From positions 241,439-305,438 of the forward strand of contig JAYKXP010000069.1 in NCBI GenBank assembly GCA_037176845.1: a stretch of 64,000 nucleotides of DNA, in the 5' to 3' direction. Each line of letters begins with the position of its first letter. Within the stretch, counting starts at the first letter, position 1. This DNA comes from Paramarasmius palmivorus. Its lineage: Eukaryota > Basidiomycota > Agaricomycetes > Agaricales > Marasmiaceae. Shown here piece after piece: positions 35,217 to 47,169 of the stretch. A program made the position numbers and the translations under genes. The notes under the pieces are model-generated. The model ran no database searches. It was not told the DNA's origin and worked only from the letters and a program-made list of their open reading frames with translations.

Positions 35217-37219
35217 TTACAGTCTACGAAGCGTTTCATCGATTCTCTCAAGGTTGACTTGCAACGCCACAAGTGGCATCGTTGCCTCCAAATCTACGAG
35301 ATCATTAGTCCGTATCATTGTCCAGTATGGTCTCTGTGCCCTACCCTTTTCTGTTGACGTGGACGTTTTTAAGCGAGCATGTAGCCAATTCCGCATAGGT
35401 TTCAACAGACCACGCTCCACATTGGCCAGATTGTCTTTATCCAGAATGCCAATCTATAAAGCTTGAGGAAGTCCGAAAGAGGATAAAATGAAGAGAGGAC
35501 ACACTCGATTCTTTTTATCCCGAACTATCAAGACGTAATACAGCGCCAAACACTCGGTGAGCCGTCCTAGCTCTTCCTTCATATCATCTGTCATTTCCCT
35601 GTCTTCCTTGTTGAAGATGTCCAACGGATCTGGAGCCAACACAATCTTACCGAACTCCTTCAGGAATAAAGGAGATGCAAAGATCCCAATCCTCTTATCG
35701 TTTTCGAGATCGAGAGCCTCCACGACAGCTTCTCGGACCAATGATATAGAGGCCGTTCGCATTTTGCTGTGACCTTGCTGTTTGTCTTGAGTGAGATCCA
35801 GGAGGATCTGCATTCTCAGCGGTGGTTCGGCGGCCTTTAAAAGTAAAGATAGGGATCGGAATGTGTAGTGTCGAATATCGGGGTTGGGGTGTGCCACGCA
35901 GAGGGAGGGTAGAATGGTCGATAGTGGTATCAGCAAATTGGGCGAAAGGTATGAGTGGGATGAAACCAAGGAATGCAGGGACAGAAGGAGGAGACTGAGC
36001 GTTGCATCAACGGCAGGATCGTTGGACTGTATCGTAGCGAGTATGACAGGGAGGAAGAAAGATAGGGTCTTCTCCGAATCCTCTACTGATTGGCGTTCAA
36101 TCAACCCTTGAGAGTAGATGAGTAGAGTGGCTCTGGTAGGTGTTGGAGGTAGAGTCTGCGGCGATGAACTTCTCATTTGGTAGTACAAAGTCTAGACATT
36201 AACCTGAGTTGAAAGTTTGGAGAACAATCAGTGGTGTGCGCACCATCAAGGAAGGCATAATCTCTATTTCATTTATGCTATCGCTTTCATTATGCGAGGT
36301 TCTTTTGAGAAGCCTCGGATAAACTAAAGTGAACGCTTTTGTCGCGAGAGACGCGTCAATGTGGTTCGCAAGGGAGTCTATGATTGACTCGATGTAGCCA
36401 GACAAGATGCCCTGTGTTATCAGAGAAGCTCAGTTATTATTGCAGCGAAAGCTGAGCAATTCTAACCTTTGTTTCAGCTAGTTCATCTGATGAAACACCT
36501 GGCTTTCCTTCCGCCCATTTTAGTATCTCGCTGGCAAGATCCCGTCCTAGATGCAACGCTTGTCTTCCGGTTGTCTTGTCGAAGTTGTGACTTTCTAGGG
36601 AGAATAGCTCTCTGGAGGTTGTCAAGGAAGGATTTCACTGTATTTCCGGGAGACCTCTTGCGAAATGGAACACGAGAAATGGATTCTGCGAAACGTCAAT
36701 CACATTCAATATGTAGCTACTGGCGGAACTAACCTTTATAGATCAACATCAAGCGCAAGACTTGTTGGTGATTCTTCAAGAGTCGCCGATCGTTTTCGTG
36801 CTCATCGTCGGTGACATCGACGTTTAGAGAGTCAGAGTGGCTTATGTTCTCTAGCACCTCATCGGCAGCCAAGATGAGTTCTCTTGGACTGCAGTTGTCG
36901 GACATCAACTTCAGGATCTTACTTGCAGCATCAGCCGAGCTTGCAATGAGAGGGGAGAGAAGATTCAGCGGATCCTAGCATGGTGGTCAGCAAACAATCA
37001 CAATTAAATATCATTCCAACACACTAGGCTTTCCCATATACTAGCAGAATCTGTCGTTAATGTTTCATATACCTCATCTAATGACTGAGCTGGAGATTCG
37101 TCGTAGACAGCAGACATTATTAGTGCTGTGATAGCAAGATTCGCATCCTATACTCTGACATTAGTTAGTGCGCGGTATTGTCCCGAGATGGAGCATACTT
37201 CGGTTTCTGGCGCCGACAT
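35217..37219 (-). CDS. YAP1-binding/ALF4/glomulin family protein
   Basis: Helical-repeat protein of the YBP1-ALF4-glomulin family. Members include yeast Ybp1, which supports peroxide sensing, and glomulin, which restrains cullin-RING ligases; which role applies here is unknown. The ATG at 37219 gives MSAPETE, spliced to DANLAITALIMSAVYDESPA. The best family block is in the C-terminal half: CVAHPNPDIRHYTFRSLSLL, LLKAAEPPLRMQILLDLTQD, MRTASISLVREAVVEALDLE, RLTECLALYYVLIVRDKKNR, then NLANVERGLLKPMRNWL. It ends at 35217. About eight exons, near 570 aa, mostly amphipathic helices without catalytic motifs. It shares a short divergent promoter with FAN1. Confidence 0.72.
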
Positions 37220-37452
37220 GGAGTAACCAGGAAAAGAGAGCTTCGAGAAATTTGGTAGAATTCTTTAGTTAATTTTGACCTCAATATCCAAGTATAGCAA
37301 ACCCTTCGCACCAATTTCTTTGAATGTTGCTTTCGGTCGCGACTCGCGCACGAGTCACCACCTCCTCTTCTTCCCTCACCTGCGACCCCACCTTTCGCGG
37401 AAATAATCTTATTACTCATTTATTCTAATTTTATCGAACGACTAATTGTGCT
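37220..37452. promoter_or_regulatory. short divergent promoter, glomulin-like / FAN1
   Basis: Only 233 bp separate the two divergent ATGs, so the genes probably share promoter elements. No clear TATA box; an A/T-rich patch is present near 37405-37435. Confidence 0.5.
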
Positions 37453-40400
37453 ATGATGGATAGGACCACCCTTGGCCTCGTCTTTGGGCTCAAGGATCAC
37501 GTTTCGGTCGAGAAAGCTATCGAGGAATTGGACGTGTCAGAGGAGGAACTTGGAGACGATATTATCAAGGAAGAAGGGTGCGAGGAGTCGGAACCAAAGG
37601 AATCGCGTCGAGCGAGAGAGCCGAGAAAGTCTGCTTATCTACGGGTCTTCGAAGGTGTGTGACTTATAAATCTGTCTGCATCAACATTCTGAATATCAAG
37701 CAAGATGTTGTGAACGAAATATCCGAGCATGAACGAGAACTTCTCAGTGACAAAGAAGCAAGAGTACTAGCTTCGTTCACAAAACTAAGCTGTATGTTCC
37801 ATCCATATTCACTAACCTGGGCTTACATCCTCGCAGACCCTGCAATGGTTATTCTAACAAGATTGCTGCACCGCAATACTAGTAACTGGCATCTAGAGTC
37901 TTCCATGGAGAAGTACAAGAAGGACATCGGGGAAGATGGGCTCCACGAAGGCATTACTGAGCTGTGTTCGAAGTCGGTGGAGGACCTCCTGAAGTTGGAC
38001 GTCAAGGTTGAAGTTGACGAGACCAGTGGTACGGACGGCCCTGAAGTCATAGATCTCACACTTGACTCCGACGATGAAGATGTGAAACCCAATCTCAACG
38101 CTGCTGCTGGTCCGTCACACCTCCCACAGGCAGAACCCTCGAATCACAACCCGAATCCCTATCGATTTTGTTTCGATCAAAAATGTATGTCATTGGAAGA
38201 CGTTCTCCATCGACTTCCAGTCCCCAGTTTGAAGGAACTTGTGAAGGAACTCAAATGTAAACCATCCAATCACAAGGTATTTCCCACCGCTGATGCAATG
38301 CCCTAAAGCTAATGGCAATGTCTGATAGAAAGATACCCTGGTTGCGACATTGCTTCAGCATGCAAGAGGTCAGACTATCCTTGAGACTTCTGTGCCGGAA
38401 CCGAAGGGAAAGCAGAAAGGCAAGGCACGCGATGACGGAAAAAAGCAGACTACTCTTAGCCATTTCGTCGTGACCAACAATCAGGAGACAGTGCTGCGAA
38501 AAAAGGCATTGAATAAACTTGGTATGCATACAGATGTACTTATGCTTTCGGGACTCACCAGATTCTACACAGGTCGCTGTATCAAGGTCAACCCGGAGTT
38601 CTACGAGTTGGTTTGCAGGCTTAATATAATATTTTATCGAAGGTTAGCCATTTTCAGGCTCTATAACCACCTTGCTTACTGAACGCATAGTACGGAGCAA
38701 CCTGAGAAACCCTTCCTACCATCTCTTCTCACCATCTTCAAGAAACGTGCATACCCACCATATACCCACAACCGAAGTATTATCTGGTCAACGAGGGAGG
38801 AATACCTGGCATACGAAGAGGCTCTTCTACGCCAAAAACAAATGTCGGACGCAGAAGTCATTCCCGACAGAGCATCGGTAGCTAGATCCACAGCAGAGCC
38901 TACACCAGGTTCGAGGTCAGCTACGCCTGTGACGGCTGCGAGGGCTGTCGCAGCTACCACACCAAGGAAAGTTAAGGACGAGGTTATGGATGTCGATATG
39001 GTTGAAACGGTGCAAGCAGTACCGACTCTCGACGCACCTTCAGCGACGCATTCCGAGACCCTCGCTGCGAAGAGGTCAAAGGCTATACTGCGTGTTTTTG
39101 AAAGCGAGCAGATAGAAGAACTCTGGGATGCATGTTTGAAGGCAGAAAAGGCTAAGCCCGAAGAAGAGAGGTGTCCGGAACTAGAGCGATTCTCGCCGGG
39201 TATGTATTCGAAAGGATCTTTTGACAAGTTCGTTGACGTGACTATCTAGGCTACATCTATACGCGTTTGATGTATAAGGCCGCCGACGCCATGGGTCCTC
39301 TCAAGCGTTATAAAGAGGAAAACGCCCTATTGCAAAAGCTTCTTAGTCAAAAATTTTGGCGCCGAGGAAAACGAGCAGATTGGTATCAACGCCGGGCTCT
39401 GATACAACAGTCATATCTATGTAAGCAAGACGGAAGCAAGAAGAAGGATCCTGCCGTTTTGCGGGAAGCTTGGGAAGGTATCGTGGAGGCCCTCGAGGAT
39501 GACGATACACACCTTGGTTTGTAAATCCTTCACCTATTTTCAATCATTGCTAATGACTTATTCCAGTTGCCCGTCCAGAACTCGTTCGCAGGGTTCAGGC
39601 CTTGGAACAGAAGCTGAAAGTGCCCGATCAACATAGATGCAAAGTTGAGCGTGAGCTCCAGAAGCCCACAGAAGTTGTTATCATTGGGGTTCGAAGTTGG
39701 ATTACTGAGGATCCTCTCCAACTGAACAAGGAGCTGAAGCCCGTCGCTGGTTCGGGGAAGGGAAAGGAAAAAGAGAATAGAGACGAAACAAACCTCGAGT
39801 TGACGAATTACTTCTCGAAGGTGAATCCCACTTCGGATAAGGACAAAAATGATGTGACAGATGACAGCGCGGGCCCATCTAGGGTGAGTTGTAAGCCTAC
39901 TCATCTGGTTAAACACTCTAATTACTGTCTACAGTGGCGCTATCAGAAGTGGACAGGCAAATCACGCTGGGTCGGCGAAAGTAAGACACCAGTGAGCGTT
40001 GAGGAGTATGCACTCCAGCACTATGCTAAGTTGGGTTTCAACGGGTTCGTATTCGCTTCTTTTCAGTAGTAAATGATTGCTAAACCCTGCTTTCTGCCAG
40101 TTTACATTCGGAGACAAGCATCCTGACAACTATTTTTGCGCTTCTCTTTTGGGACATCATCTTTTCCAACATTCCGGGTGCCTTCGAAACCAAGTTTCAA
40201 GCCGGCCCCCTTGACCTCGCTGAGGACTCGTTCTACTATGCCAGGAAGGAAGCAATCGACATCCGGCTGCAGGAAATCGAGAATGGTTATGCTAGAAGTA
40301 TCTTGGAGAAGCACGACAGAATGTATCGGGATCAACAGACGTGGTGTGTCGGCGTGAATTGGGAGAAGTGTAAAAGACAAGATCTCTTAGAAATCATAGA

Positions 40401-41158
40401 GGTAAGTTCATCCAGCCTTCAGCGGTCATATCTACTCACATTGGATGAAGTGTGCCAGCACGGAAATGTTGAAGTGCGTATGTCGCTTATTCTGCGAGGA
40501 TTATGCTGCAAGAGCAAGTGGTGTGCCTGATTTGATTTGCTGGGATATTGAGAACCGGAAATGCAAATTTGTCGAGGTGAAGGGACCTGGTGATCGACCA
40601 TCTGCGACTCAAAAGGTAACTGTCCTGGCAATCTCTTTGTCTGCCGGTATTGACTAATTCATCCAGCTATGGTTCGATACCCTCCTTGGTACCGACACAG
40701 AAGTAGAGTTGTTGAAGGTGAAGGAGCGAAAGTTTCGGGAGGTCAACAAGGAACACGAGAAGAAGATCCGGGCAGAGGAGAGGGCTAAGAAAAAGGCTAC
40801 AAAGAGTACGAGTAAGGGGAAGCGGAAGAAGCCTGTTTCTGAGGAAGATGAGGAGGTACATGAAGAGCCCATGGCTGTGGACGAGCGCGAGGATGACGAA
40901 TATCAGCCACCAAACTCTGATGGGTCGGAAGTTCCTCTCGCCAAGCGCCGCCTTCGGTCGACAACCGTTGAGGAAGACGATCGATGGCAGGAAGAAGCGA
41001 TTCTCGATAATGGGGACGAGACAGGACAGCCTGTATTGTCTAATTCCCATCGTCAGCCTCGAGCAGGTTCTCCCTCATGGCCCACGAAAGATAACGTGGA
41101 AGTTGTCATTGTCTCTCCTCCCAGGAAGAAACGAAAGGTTGATCATGAAATGTCCTGA
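37453..41158 (+). CDS. FAN1: FAN1 homologue, VRR-NUC structure-specific nuclease
   Basis: DNA repair nuclease that cuts flap and cross-link-stalled DNA in the nucleus. Start MMDRTTLGLVFGLKDH at 37453. N-terminal conserved part: SAYLRVFEG, ERELLSDKEARVLASFTKLS, VILTRLLHRNTSNWHLESSM. A SAP-like DNA-binding motif follows (SLKELVKELKC with KKDTLVATLLQHA, about 38230-38360). The helical TPR-like region includes RFSPGYIYTRLMYKAADAMG and FWRRGKRADWYQRRALIQQS. The VRR-NUC active site is complete: GVPDLICWDIENRKCKFVEV followed by KGPGDRPSATQKLWFDTL, i.e. the PD-(x)n-E-x-K motif. No N-terminal UBZ zinc finger is present, as usual in fungi. A long charged tail ends with an NLS-like PPRKKRKVD. About 13 exons and near 980 aa. 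No lesion noticed. Confidence 0.9.
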
Positions 41159-41636
41159 TTCGCATCTATTGTTATCTGGTTATGTTATGATCTATCTATT
41201 CTGTGGCATCTGGTGTACCGTGTATATGTACATTGCTTCGTTTTCTAGCATTTCTTTACTTTTGGAATGCAGCCTTGAATGCAGCTCGTGTTGACAAACT
41301 AAACTGGTCTTTGGACGTGGGAATATTGTCGGGAAGACGCGATGACATTCCACACCCTTTTCTGACACCAAACTATCATCATCTCAGCAAGGAACACAGT
41401 TGACTTGGGAAACCGAAGAATCTGCGAGCCAAGCGTCAACTTTGTCTACCGTTTCCCCTGATTTTCCGGAACGACTCCCAACTTCTTAGACCGATCGAGC
41501 GAGCCGCAGCGATGCACGTCAAGGTTCCTTTATGTCCGCTCCTATGTCAAAACCATGGATCGTTCAACTACGGCCCCTGATATCCCAGGTGATATAATCC
41601 AAGCCTCAAGGAACGTCGAATGTGTCTTAGTTGCTC
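41159..41636. other. intergenic FAN1 to GPCR
   Basis: About 480 bp with the FAN1 3' flank and the GPCR promoter. An upstream ATG at 41555 opens a frame (MDRSTTAPDIPGDII) that is not in phase with the receptor and could act as an upstream ORF or alternative first exon. Confidence 0.4.
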
Positions 41637-43378
41637 ATGTCCATCGTCAGAGGGAACTATACCACCTCGGATGGAGGTTTTATCTTCACACAGGACCTCG
41701 CCAATCTTGCGTATGCCACATCTACATCTCCTTTCTCGGATCACTGCTGAACCTTTTCACAGCAATAAAGCGTGGTACATCCCAGCGCTCATCGGTTCTG
41801 CATTCTGCTTTGTGATTCTCTCTACGATTGCGGTATTGGCAGCTCATCCATTGTCGAGAGCACACCTAGACAGAGTTAGTTTCCGGATAATGGCGTATGC
41901 CTTGGTGGCGAAGTGAGTGCAACCTGTTTCTTTCCCTCAGGGGTTTCTAACTAGGAAGGATAGCTTCGTTTATGGGATTGTGACGGCTGTAGCAGGAATT
42001 TATGCGAAAGGTGGACCTTCGTGTAGCGCACAGGTGTGGGTAATAATGGTGTGCAATCATACTCCCCGTTTGTCAATCTACTGACGAGGATACAGTTCAA
42101 TCTCCACCTTTCATCTTTCCTTCTATTCTGCATTGGTTTGAACCTTCTGTGAGTCCTGGTGACAAACTCTTGGTCATGAAAACTCAAGTTCCAATACATC
42201 AGGTTGGTCATCCGACTTGGCATCAGTGGTTGCAAGATGGAGAAGTACTACGTAGGCGTCTGCATATTGGTTGCTCTTTGCGTCACGATACCGCCATATG
42301 CAACTCGTCAATATGGGTAAGGACGGTCGTTCAAACATGAACATTAATCAACTGAATTCTTTCAGTTGGGATGAGTTCTTGGACGAATGTTGGTATGATA
42401 GAACTCGGGGACATGGAAGGCTCCCATGGCAGGTAGGTACAGATACTCATCCGGCGGCATAGACTGAAGCTCCTGTACAGGTTTCGACACAAATGGTCTG
42501 GAACATGCTCACGGTTCTCGGAGAGCTCTCTACTTTTACTTGGTTATTGATACACATGATACGAAACCAGGTCAGTTACAATACATTCACAAGGCGTAGA
42601 GGTCAAATTTCCTCTAGGTATTCACCACTTCAACCCTATTCCGACTAGCACCTGTGTCAAATAACACCCAATTAGGCTCTGGAAGTCGCATACACCCGTT
42701 GGCATCCATGACCAACTCGTCTCTTTCCGAGAACTGTTCACACTTAAATGGCGCGTTGGGACCGGCTCATTATCGCAACATCATTCTCCGTATCGCTTTG
42801 TATCCCATTGCCTCGTTCATTACTCTAAGCCTATCCGCTTGTGGAGATATCTACCTCAGTGTAAATGGTATAAGCTCGCGTGTGGTAAGCTATCATACCT
42901 CATCACGTATGTCAGTCCTAATAGCCCTTTAGGATTACAATGTGTTGCTTTTATGTTGGTCCAGTGACATTAGTGAATAATGGTTTTATCCTAACTAAAG
43001 CACATTACAGCCAACATTTCGTATGGCCTTCGACCTGTTCTTTACGCATTGGTTGCGGCAGTAGACCCGGTAAATGATCCTTCCGACTTGTCCTCTTCCC
43101 CTTCCTCAATTTCGTCAAATCTAACGTTCGTCTCATAGTCGCTTCATCGAGCCATAAGAGTGATGTATCATGGAAACAACTTGTCGGAAGTCGAATTTGA
43201 CAGCCTTCCATCACTTCAAACACATTCACAAACCGATATCAACCCAAAATCGTTGAAGAAGGCGATAACAAGGTCGTCCCATCGAGACCCGGAAGCCTTC
43301 TGTGATAGTAGCTCTGCAGGACGGAGGCTGCAACTACAAGAGCCCCGGCGAGGCGACGCCTTCACGAGGGAGATCTAG
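41637..43378 (+). CDS. G protein-coupled receptor, Agaricomycete type
   Basis: Seven-helix receptor of a group common in mushroom fungi; ligand unknown. Start MSIVRGNYTTSDGGFIFTQD at 41637 gives a short extracellular end with an N-glycosylation sequon (NYT). Splicing 41708-41761 joins LANLANKAWYIPALIGSAFC. Helices: PALIGSAFCFVILSTIAVLA, MAYALVANFVYGIVTAVAGI, HLSSFLLFCIGLNLQLVI, KYYVGVCILVALCVTIPPYA, then YGWDEFLDECWYD (extracellular Cys-Trp motif), VWNMLTVLGELSTFTWLLIH, ILRIALYPIASFITLSLSAC and SYGLRPVLYALVAAVDPSLH. The cytoplasmic tail is Ser/Arg-rich and ends at 43378. About nine exons, near 410 aa. Probably signals through a heterotrimeric G protein. Confidence 0.78.
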
Positions 43379-43546
43379 CGAGTCTAGAACCTGTATTACG
43401 TATCTTTGTACAGTATCATGTGTGACGTAATTTCTCACCCTGACATGTGTCCTGCGTGCCTCCTCGATTATTTATGCTAATGTTGACACTCTAACTCATT
43501 CACGCTTCTTGATTCCCCGGTCATTCCCTTTCAGCTCTTCTTGGGA

Positions 43547-43555
43547 ATGAAATGA
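43547..43555 (+). promoter_or_regulatory. minimal upstream ORF ATG-AAA-TGA overlapping the kinase start
   Basis: A two-codon upstream ORF (Met-Lys-stop) whose TGA (43553-43555) overlaps the kinase ATG (43552-43554) in ATGA fashion. Terminating ribosomes would sit exactly on the main start, so reinitiation could set kinase output. Confidence 0.4.
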
Positions 43556-46335
43556 ACGATGAAATTGATGAATCCGACAGCGAACAGTTTTCTCTGGCCT
43601 CCTCTTCTTCAATAGCAGCCCTCGTCCCCATTGACCCCGAATGGCGACCCATCTTTCACAATTCCGAATCCAATCAGGTCGTGCTATACAATCCTACATC
43701 TCATGCATTGTCCATACGAAAATCAGTCAATTTTCCCAGGAAACCTAGGCCACCATGTCCCTATTGCAAGCAAACATTACCTCTGGGATTTGAACCGGAT
43801 TCGCTATACGACGGACACGATGAAAGCTTGGATGCGGATCCAATCATGTATTCGCGAGCATCAAATTACTTCAGGCTATTGGCAGTCGCAAATGAGTCGA
43901 CATCATCACGTCCAGCGACTAGAGGTAGCTCGCCAATAGATGATATGGACGAAAGAAGTAACAGCAACGGGAATGCGTTTCCTCCCGGCGCGATGGCAGA
44001 AGGCTACTTCAAGGCATTTTTTCAGGAGGAATATAAACTTGGAATGGGTGCAAACGGAAGTGTTTACCTCTGCCAGGTGAGTGCACGTAGTTTCGTATCT
44101 GTTCTGTTGAGTAGCTGACATCATCCTTTAGCACATGCTAGATGGAAACCCGTTAGGTTGGTTCACTTTTCGCGAATATCTAAAGCTTGCTAAAGTACTG
44201 TAACAGGACATTTTGCAGTCAAAAAGATCGCAGTCGGGAACTCGCAGTCCTACCTTCTCTCCATTCTACGAGAAGTACGCCTACTTGAGAGGTTGCATCA
44301 CCCAAACATCATCACATACCAGTACGTCCATGGATCTCCAACATATGTGTAGAGCGCTGAGCAGTTCCTCACAGTCATGCATGGCTCGAATCATGTCAGT
44401 TCTCGAACTTCGGTCCGAAGGTACCAACGTTGCAGTAAGCTGGATATTGATAGCTGGACCATATTCTGAGTTTGTTTACCAGCGTGTTAATGCAATGGGC
44501 AGAAGGCGGAAGGTACGCGTTATAGAATGTCTCAAGTACGGTTCCCGAGTTGACATCGACTTAGCTTGGACGACTTTATTGACGTCCGCCTTGGCCGCCA
44601 GACAGGACATAACAACGTTTGGCATTACAACCCACCGCTAAACTTACAAAATCCATTTGCACCTTCACCTTCAAACTCGCCATTTCCGTCACCTGGGTCA
44701 GTACAAGCACCATCACCTCAAGCACCTCAAGGACAAGATTCAATCGATATGAATTCGCGCGCGGCTCGAATTCGTGCTTTTAGGGCATTTCAGAAAGCGA
44801 CTCCAGAAGAGAAGGAAAGGATGCGGAGAACAGGTAGAGGGAATGGATCTAGTAGCGGAACTTGGAGCGCCATTCACCTGTTGAGTGCGGATGAAATCAA
44901 AAGTCTTGTTCAAGGACATCGTGGACGGGTTGGCGTTCCTGCACAACAAGTCAATATTGCATTTGGATTTAAAGCCTGGTAATGTCCTGTTAACTTGGGA
45001 CGAGGGCAGACTGATGTGGGTACCTTAAGCTCTGTTCAACGATCTCAGCTAATATCTTTTAGTCCTCGCGCAATGCTGTCTGACTTTGGAACTTCGAGGG
45101 ACATGATATCATCTGGTGGTGTTAGGTCCGGTAATACCGGAACGTAAGTCCCAAGCTTGACTTGATCTTCGCCTAGTCACGTCTTCATGCCTAGACTGGA
45201 ATATACAGCGCCAGAATCCCTTCCATCTCCACAAACTGGATATTTGAGACAGATCGATTCCAAGGCTGACATGTGGTCTCTGGGGATGATATTGCACAAG
45301 ATGCTGTTCTTCAAATTGCCTTACCGGTATACGCTCCCTTTTCATCGTGACCAATACCGCATGCTCATATTGGGCCCATTAGATACGCAAGCAGAGGCAA
45401 TGAAAGCGGCGAGCCTTGCGACGACGAAAAGGACAAGATGGCTGCCTTAGAACACGAGGTTCTAAGTTACCCCGGATTCAAATCCGACCAATCTCTGGCG
45501 ACTGCCTTTGAAGTGAGGCGTATACCGAAAGCAATTCTAGTTTTGTTGGAGAGCCTCTTGAATCCACTTTCCGCTGTGAGGCCGACATGCGAGATGGTTT
45601 CTAGCGCTATCCGGCAGGGAAAGGTCTGGCTCTATGTTCAACCAGTAAAACCTCATCTGACTTGGCATCTCTAGTTGGATCCGATACGGTCTGCAGTACA
45701 TTCTCCTCGAGAATCGAATGGCTACTTGCAGGTTTTCCATGGTGCCCGAGGAAGATCACAATCTCATCCATCGACTCCGCTCACTCAACTCCCGGTGTCT
45801 CGCTTTCAGAAGCGAAGAAGACTTGGATGCTGACGGTGATTCAACCTCTGACTCCGAAATTGTGGAATACTACGATGCCACAACAGGGTCTCAGGAAAAG
45901 ATGCCTCTGCTAGGCTTGCCTGCACCAGACAATAGCGAGATTGTCGAAGAAGGCGTCGAGGGCCATGGTCTCGATGAGTCGACGTTTAACCTGCTGAGAT
46001 CACAAAGCTACCGAGGCTACACATTGGTGGGGCTGAGGACGTTGAAGGCTATCGTATTGATTTGCAAAGTAACGCTTCTTCCCTGCTCATGGTTCTGTGC
46101 GCCAGCTGACATGCATTTATAGGTGTTTCATCTAAACTCCCTTACTCGCTTTCAACCATGTTCTGTATTCTGGTCATTGATCCTCGCGCTTGCTGTTGCG
46201 GAAAACCTTTATGACGGACTTTGGCCAATCGCTTTATTCGGTGTGGCACATTTTGGTGTGGTTTGGGTAGCGCAAATGATTGTGCCGATGGGGGTGTGCG
46301 ATTCTTTTCCTCCGTTGAATATCACGGAACGATGA
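43552..46335 (+). CDS. IKS1-like serine/threonine protein kinase
   Basis: Protein kinase related to yeast Iks1. Start MNDEIDESDSEQFSLASSSS at 43552. The N-terminal signature VPIDPEWRPIFHNSESNQVV with LYNPTSHALSIRKS and a Cys pair (PPCPYCKQTLP) is typical of the IKS group. Kinase motifs: glycine loop LGMGANGSVYLCQ, catalytic Lys in HFAVKKIAVG, helix-C Glu in ILREVRLLERLHHPNIITYQ, catalytic loop ILHLDLKPGNVLL (HxD with Leu instead of Arg), LSDFGTSRD, and GTLEYTAPESLPSP. A long insert rich in Pro/Ser (NPFAPSPSNSPFPSPGSVQA) sits between strands 5 and helix E. Two C-terminal membrane segments (SVFWSLILALAVAEN, PIALFGVAHFGVVWVAQMIV) suggest membrane anchoring. About 12 exons. The HLD loop is non-RD, which can mean different activation control. 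Confidence 0.85.
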
Positions 46336-47169
46336 TACAGTTATCGGAATTGTATGGCTGTTGTTTTCTCCCTTCGCTCACCTCTGGACCATCTATACTC
46401 CCTATATATAGTCGCATTTCATGTATCATTAATTCATTATTGTCATGCATTGCTAAATATCGCCTTTCTTATGGTCATCGGTTTTACCAGTGAGTACTTT
46501 TAATGGGAAGCAACACGGTAGAATGATATGATCCTGTTGTAGACTATTTGATCGGAACTAGCCGCGATGTCCCCGCAGCAGGTGCGGGGACCTTCTTTCA
46601 CCTTCACTATCACTTACATTAACGACCCGATACCTCGAGTAACCCCTACACCATAGTGCCTAAGAGTCCAAGTGGTTCGCTTGAGAAAGTGTGTACCCAT
46701 GCAACTAGAAGAAACAGATTGAACACTGACACATACTGACGCCTTACAGCAATACGACAATGTAGATATTTATGAATGTCCAATTTCAGCGTCCCCTTGT
46801 GGAGCTGTCAGAACCATTCAAAACCGAGCGCACAATTACGATTACAGCGTCAAGCGACATCGGTGATACAGGTGGGCCTTGTTTAATCGAGGAACAGAAA
46901 ATGGAAGGCATCGTTTTTCTCAATTTCTGTTGAAGAAGTGACCAGGACGACGGCACCGCAAGAAGTTTTACTTATGAGGCATTCTTCGGTCTGATGGCTT
47001 CTGAGAGGCTGCGCTTATTGGATACCGATCCTTCGACATTCATATCGGGCGTCATTTTTTCGGCAAATTCACTTAGCGTGGGGATGCCAAAGAAGCTTTC
47101 CTGTGTGGTAAGTACCACTCGTGTCCTTTTGACGCGATAAAAGCTGATCCCTCGCTCCGCTGACAGTGA
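46336..47169. other. intergenic kinase to P450
   Basis: About 830 bp holding the kinase 3' flank and the P450 promoter. A perfect 8-bp hairpin lies at 46569-46591. Short frames only; no gene recognised. Confidence 0.4.
46569..46591. other. GC-rich perfect hairpin, 8-bp stem
   Basis: GTCCCCGC, seven-base loop, GCGGGGAC. It lies about 235 bases after the kinase stop, probably in its 3' UTR or just beyond. Role unknown. Confidence 0.5.
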
